21,999 nucleotides of DNA from Larix sibirica (Eukaryota > Streptophyta > Pinopsida > Pinales > Pinaceae). Made by a program: the position numbers and the translations under genes. Below the pieces are notes generated by a model. It was given only the letters and a program-made list of their open reading frames with translations, searched no databases and had not been told where the DNA came from. The stretch covers positions 50,209 to 72,207 of the forward strand of contig NWUY0300008339.1 in assembly GCA_004151065.3 (NCBI GenBank). Reading direction: 5' to 3'. Numbering within the stretch: the stretch's first letter is position 1; each line of letters begins with the position of its first letter. This document shows positions 18,690 to 21,999 of the stretch, piece by piece.

Positions 18690-19480
18690 TAGAACAAACA
18701 ATAGGATGGACATTGACGCCTTTGCATCATGTCTTCCTTTGGTGCGGGCTTCAACATTCTTTTTCATGTTGACTTTCTTGCTAGTGTGGGCAACGTTCGT
18801 GTCACTACTGGTGTCACCAATGGAACTGTTGTTGCTACAACCTATAGTTCTAGTCGGCTTTCTGGTATTCTAGACTCCATAAATTCTTTGACAATTTACT
18901 CAAGCAAATTTTCAGGCATAATCTCCCTGGACACTTCCTTGTACAACACACTGGTTTTTCGGCTCCACTCTTAGTTCAATTCTTAACAATACTCGACAAA
19001 CAATGAACTTAATATCCATTCATTTGTTCTTTAAACACCATACCATCCTATCTCATCGCCGCATTAACTCCAGATTTAGCGTATCTGAATGGATCTCCCT
19101 CAGTATTTAACTAATCCGACATTTATTCTCCTGAACACCGGGATATCTTTTCACACACTCTCTCCGCTTCTTACATTAAATGCACTCCTTTCAAAATTAA
19201 CCAACACTTTTTGTCATTATCGCACCACTTCATTACTTCCAAATTTTTTTTTCCTATGGAAAAATAATGTATGTACATACAGTCGAAATCAACTACGATA
19301 TATTCCTACTCCTACAGTATGTGAAAACTCTTTTTAGCATCCAATGCCCATTTTAGCTTCACTTGGCACCTAGACATCGCAGCCCTGTTCATGCTTGATG
19401 AAGGGAAGAATGGTTGTCCCTGTATAGTTTCATTTGACTCCCATTAACTAACCCATCCATGAATTCACCATTTAAATACC
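18690..19480 (-). pseudogene. Degraded sequence between integrase end and the extra ORF
   Basis: In 18690-18975 one minus-strand frame reads VLYKEVSREIMPENLLE, FMESRIPESRLEL and VVATTVPLVTPVVTRTLP, with three stops. It joins the 17949-18680 ORF only through a frame change near 18690 and is probably the true N-terminal part of that product. In 18975-19480 scraps such as KKRRECVKRYPGVQENKCRI and LKNK are seen, with stops every 20-40 codons. The plus-strand readings at 18729-18974 and 19089-19337 are antisense. No other feature is visible. Confidence 0.4.
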
Positions 19481-19484
19481 CCCT

Positions 19485-20280
19485 TCTATTACATACTTAA
19501 TCACATAGGGTCCTAACCAGTTCATTTTAAACTTACTAGGGTGTTTGAATAACTTACTGTTAAAAAGGAGGACTAGATCTCCTACCTGGAAATTCTTTTC
19601 CTTTATATGTCAATCATCCCATGCCTTCTTCCTTGTTTTTTTTACTTGTTGATGGATCCCTGCAATAAACATCTCTTCTTCCAACTTCAATAATGGTGAC
19701 AACCCTTCTTCCAATGTTCCAGTATCTGCCATTTTTGTAAATGCAACAATCCTTGGACTTGGTACGATATAATCCATAGGAATTACAGATTCTTTCTCAT
19801 ATACTAGTCTAAAAGGTGTTTGACCTATCAAATTTTTACAATTTGTCCTATATGCCCATAATATTAATGCTATCATTAAGTCCCAATTGTAGTGGTTCAC
19901 ATTGCATAGTTTTGTCAAGGCATTCTCTAAAATTTTATTAAAATTTTTGAAAACTCCATTATCCTAAGGATGGTATGGTGTACTCTTCTTATGGTAGATC
20001 TAAAATTCCTATGTTAATGCTTAAATAGTCCTATTTGAGAAGTGAATTCCTTGATCACTCATTAATATCATAAGACAACCAAACCTAGTAACCACATTTG
20101 CAAATAAGAACATCGTAGCAATCGTAGAGTTGCAATCCTAAACTGGCTCAACTTCATCCCACCAATTTAAGTAATTTGTCACCGTTATTAGGTACCTAGC
20201 TCATGTCCTCTTCATGGGTGGGTTAATTGGTCCAATAAAATCAATGACCCATTTACCAAATTCCTATAAATTTACCTTCA
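19485..20280 (-). pseudogene. Integrase of a second Ty3/gypsy family
   Basis: Reading leftward: GKWVIDFIGPINPPMKRT with the first catalytic Asp (20220-20275), YLITVTNYLNWWDEVEPV, VVTRFGCLMILMSDQGIHF with the second Asp (20030-20095), [19 protein letters not shown] (19920-19970), where the catalytic Glu is expected in the NG.VE position but Phe-Lys is read. The open piece 19918-19610 follows ([36 protein letters not shown]), then after a stop FQVGDLVLLFNSKLFKHP and FKMNWLGPYVIKYVIEGG. Stops occur near 20210, 20140 and 19965. It is clearly distinct from the integrase at 7864-8800. The zinc-binding end is missing: nothing recognisable lies right of 20280. Confidence 0.85.
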
Positions 20281-21063
20281 TAGATCCATTTCGACACTTC
20301 ATAGATCCATAGTTAAGATGGATCTAGAATGATTGTTATTTTTTAAAGTGGCACTAAATTTAAGCAAAAGGATCCTTGGGAGATCACTTAGGCACACCAA
20401 ATAGGAGTACACATGTAAACTCGTGATGAGAAATACTCAGTATCCTTTTTATAAAAACAATAATATCCTACTGATGTAACTTCGTAGAGAAAATTTCATT
20501 GTATGCTTCATAATTGTTTTGGACCATAATTGTTTTTCTTCTCTTTCAAATGTTAAAAATCAGTGTACTAAAATGCCTTTGTTTGTTTTATTTAAGGTTT
20601 TATTTTTATGTCACAGGATGGTTAGAATCCCATTCATGTATTTAAAGTAATAATGCAATCAAAAGTATGCACTCATGAATAATTGTTGTTGTGACCCAAT
20701 TACAAGATTCCAAGAAACCTTAATCAATGGGAGAGCAACAAAAATAATTAATGCGAATATTTTCACGTCTTAGAAAGGTTGTGGTTCATTACATGGTCCA
20801 TGGATCACTTTGTTTACTTTAATAATGAAAGTAACTAGAAAATTTTATTTGAGAATTGACAAAGAAGTGATGCTCAATTATTCTAATATGTTATGCAATC
20901 TTATTATTAAATTGCAAATTGATATCCCTACAACTTCCATACAAAGTGTATAGAAATAGATTGCTTGGTTGGATGATTTTTTTTTTCAGTATTTCAGTGT
21001 GTTTTCTTATAACTCTCACATATAATGTGACATAAGAAATTTGTATACAAGAAATTAATTAAT

Positions 21064-21158
21064 GTTTGCTAGATCACCATGGCAATGACTAAATTGAGCA
21101 TTAAATATTTGTTAAGTTCATGTATGCTAGATCACTATGGAAGTGAATAAAATGAGCA
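21064..21158. repeat. Direct repeat, about 38 bp, two copies
   Basis: GTTTGCTAGATCACCATGG...AAATTGAGCAT at 21064-21101 and GTATGCTAGATCACTATGG...AAAATGAGCAT at 21122-21158 match at roughly 32 of 38 positions, at a spacing of 58 bp. No function is evident. Confidence 0.65.
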
Positions 21159-21294
21159 TCGGTTTGCAACACCAAAAAACTATATAAATATATTTATTTA
21201 AAGGGAAAATATTATAATCTACCATTCCTTTTGTATTTATGGACCAGCAATATTTTTTTTAAAGCAAGTAGGAATTATATATATGGATGTTCAT

Positions 21295-21653
21295 GGGATG
21301 TTTGAGGCAACAAATCAGTAGTCTACCAAATTTTGGGATAGTTCAATTGTTTCTACAATGATGTGCAAAGGGATGTTGACTTGGTATACTATTCCTTCAA
21401 ACATTAGGAATATAGATGATATTGATAAAACAATGGATGAAGTCAAGGAGGACACAGATAACTTGAAATAGACTCCAAGAGGCCCTTGCTACTCCTATTG
21501 GTTTTGCAGCAAATATTGATAAGTTATGTACTTCTTGGGATATTTGAGGCATAAAATCAACAGTATATCAAATTCCAGGATAGTTCAAGTGTTTTCACAA
21601 TGATGTGTGAAGGAATGTTAAGTTGGTAAAACATTTCTGCAAACATACGATAT
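21295..21653. repeat. Direct repeat, about 118 bp, two diverged copies
   Basis: 21295-21413 and 21537-21653 align along their length (GGGATGTTTGAGGC / GGGATATTTGAGGC at the start, ACAATGATGTG in the middle, AAACATTAGGAATAT / AAACATACGATAT at the end), with a spacing of 242 bp and about 75-80 percent identity by eye. Between them lies a plus-strand stretch rich in GAT/GAA codons (DDIDKTMDEVKEDTDNLK), but with a stop upstream and no start that would make a credible gene. Confidence 0.65.
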
Positions 21654-21999
21654 TTTTAAAGACCTATTTCAAGCATTTACAATAGGAAATAACCACAACT
21701 ATCACATCTAGGGGCATATTAGAGAAATCGCGGGCAAGTTCTGGGTATGATTTCACTACAAAAGGGAAGTGGGAATCAATCCTGGGCATGTTTCTAGACC
21801 ATTCTAGGCATAGTAACAATAATAAAAATCATTGTTTCCCCATTATGAGCGACCTGAGCATGAAAAAATACAATAAAAACCCTTGAATCAACAATAATTC
21901 TCTAATTTTGGACAACTTTTGAAGAGGGTTTCATGTAGCAGCAATCAACAACAGTTAGGGAACCCCTGATATGGATTTTATGTTAGGATAATTAATACT

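Larger units (their letters stand above)
20281..21999. other. AT-rich stretch without a recognisable gene
   Basis: No ORF of useful length on either strand, no retroelement motif, no tRNA-like cloverleaf that I could find. It holds two short sets of diverged direct repeats (listed separately) and scattered A/T runs. A duplicated CATAGATCCAT sits near 20280-20310, close to where the integrase homology ends. It may be old, unrecognisable transposon DNA or ordinary intergenic sequence. Confidence 0.5.

Noticed and set aside
21282-21470. Possible small gene with an acidic end (DDIDKTMDEVKEDTDNLK)
   Set aside because: A stop occurs after about 12 codons from the ATG, and half of the segment is a diverged direct repeat. 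No splice signals or homology can be argued.

Overview
The window is a patch of decayed, rearranged LTR retrotransposons. I see no intact host gene, tRNA, rRNA or CRISPR array. AT-rich sequence, a methionine-tRNA-type primer binding site, a chromodomain-like pol C-terminus, Ty3 and Ty1/copia families side by side, and heavy stop-codon decay all point to a large plant genome. A gymnosperm or other giant-genome seed plant is possible, but the sequence does not settle this. Runs of N at 1197-1198, 9915 and 14993 coincide with repeat junctions, so part of the architecture may reflect assembly.

About 1-13637: three partial units of one Ty3/gypsy family, all read on the minus strand. Unit A keeps a gag start, leader, primer binding site and a piece of LTR (1-1196). 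Unit B keeps RNase H, RT, protease, gag, leader, primer binding site and a full LTR of about 3.0 kb (1199-7608). Unit C keeps the whole gag-pol order, including integrase and a chromodomain-like tail (7609-12603), plus the first kilobase of an LTR (12604-13637). The 4596-7608 LTR is at once the 5' LTR of unit B and the 3' LTR of unit C. The layout is therefore LTR-internal-LTR-internal-LTR with a period near 8 kb, not independent insertions.

13638-16523: a Ty1/copia pol fragment fused into the LTR of unit C. This LTR-plus-copia block then recurs 1995 bp further on, after an N and a TA tract.

16524-20280: a second, unrelated Ty3/gypsy element, also on the minus strand. It has an integrase at the right and, downstream of it, a long degraded extra open reading frame. 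The best piece of that frame is 243 codons at 17949-18680, which I cannot assign to a named domain.

20281-21999: AT-rich sequence with no recognisable gene, holding two sets of diverged direct repeats.

I found no convincing new functional system. The points most worth checking are the tandem array with a shared LTR, a 2.2 kb near-identical tract set inside diverged homology, the duplicated copia/LTR chimera, and the extra ORF of the second element.
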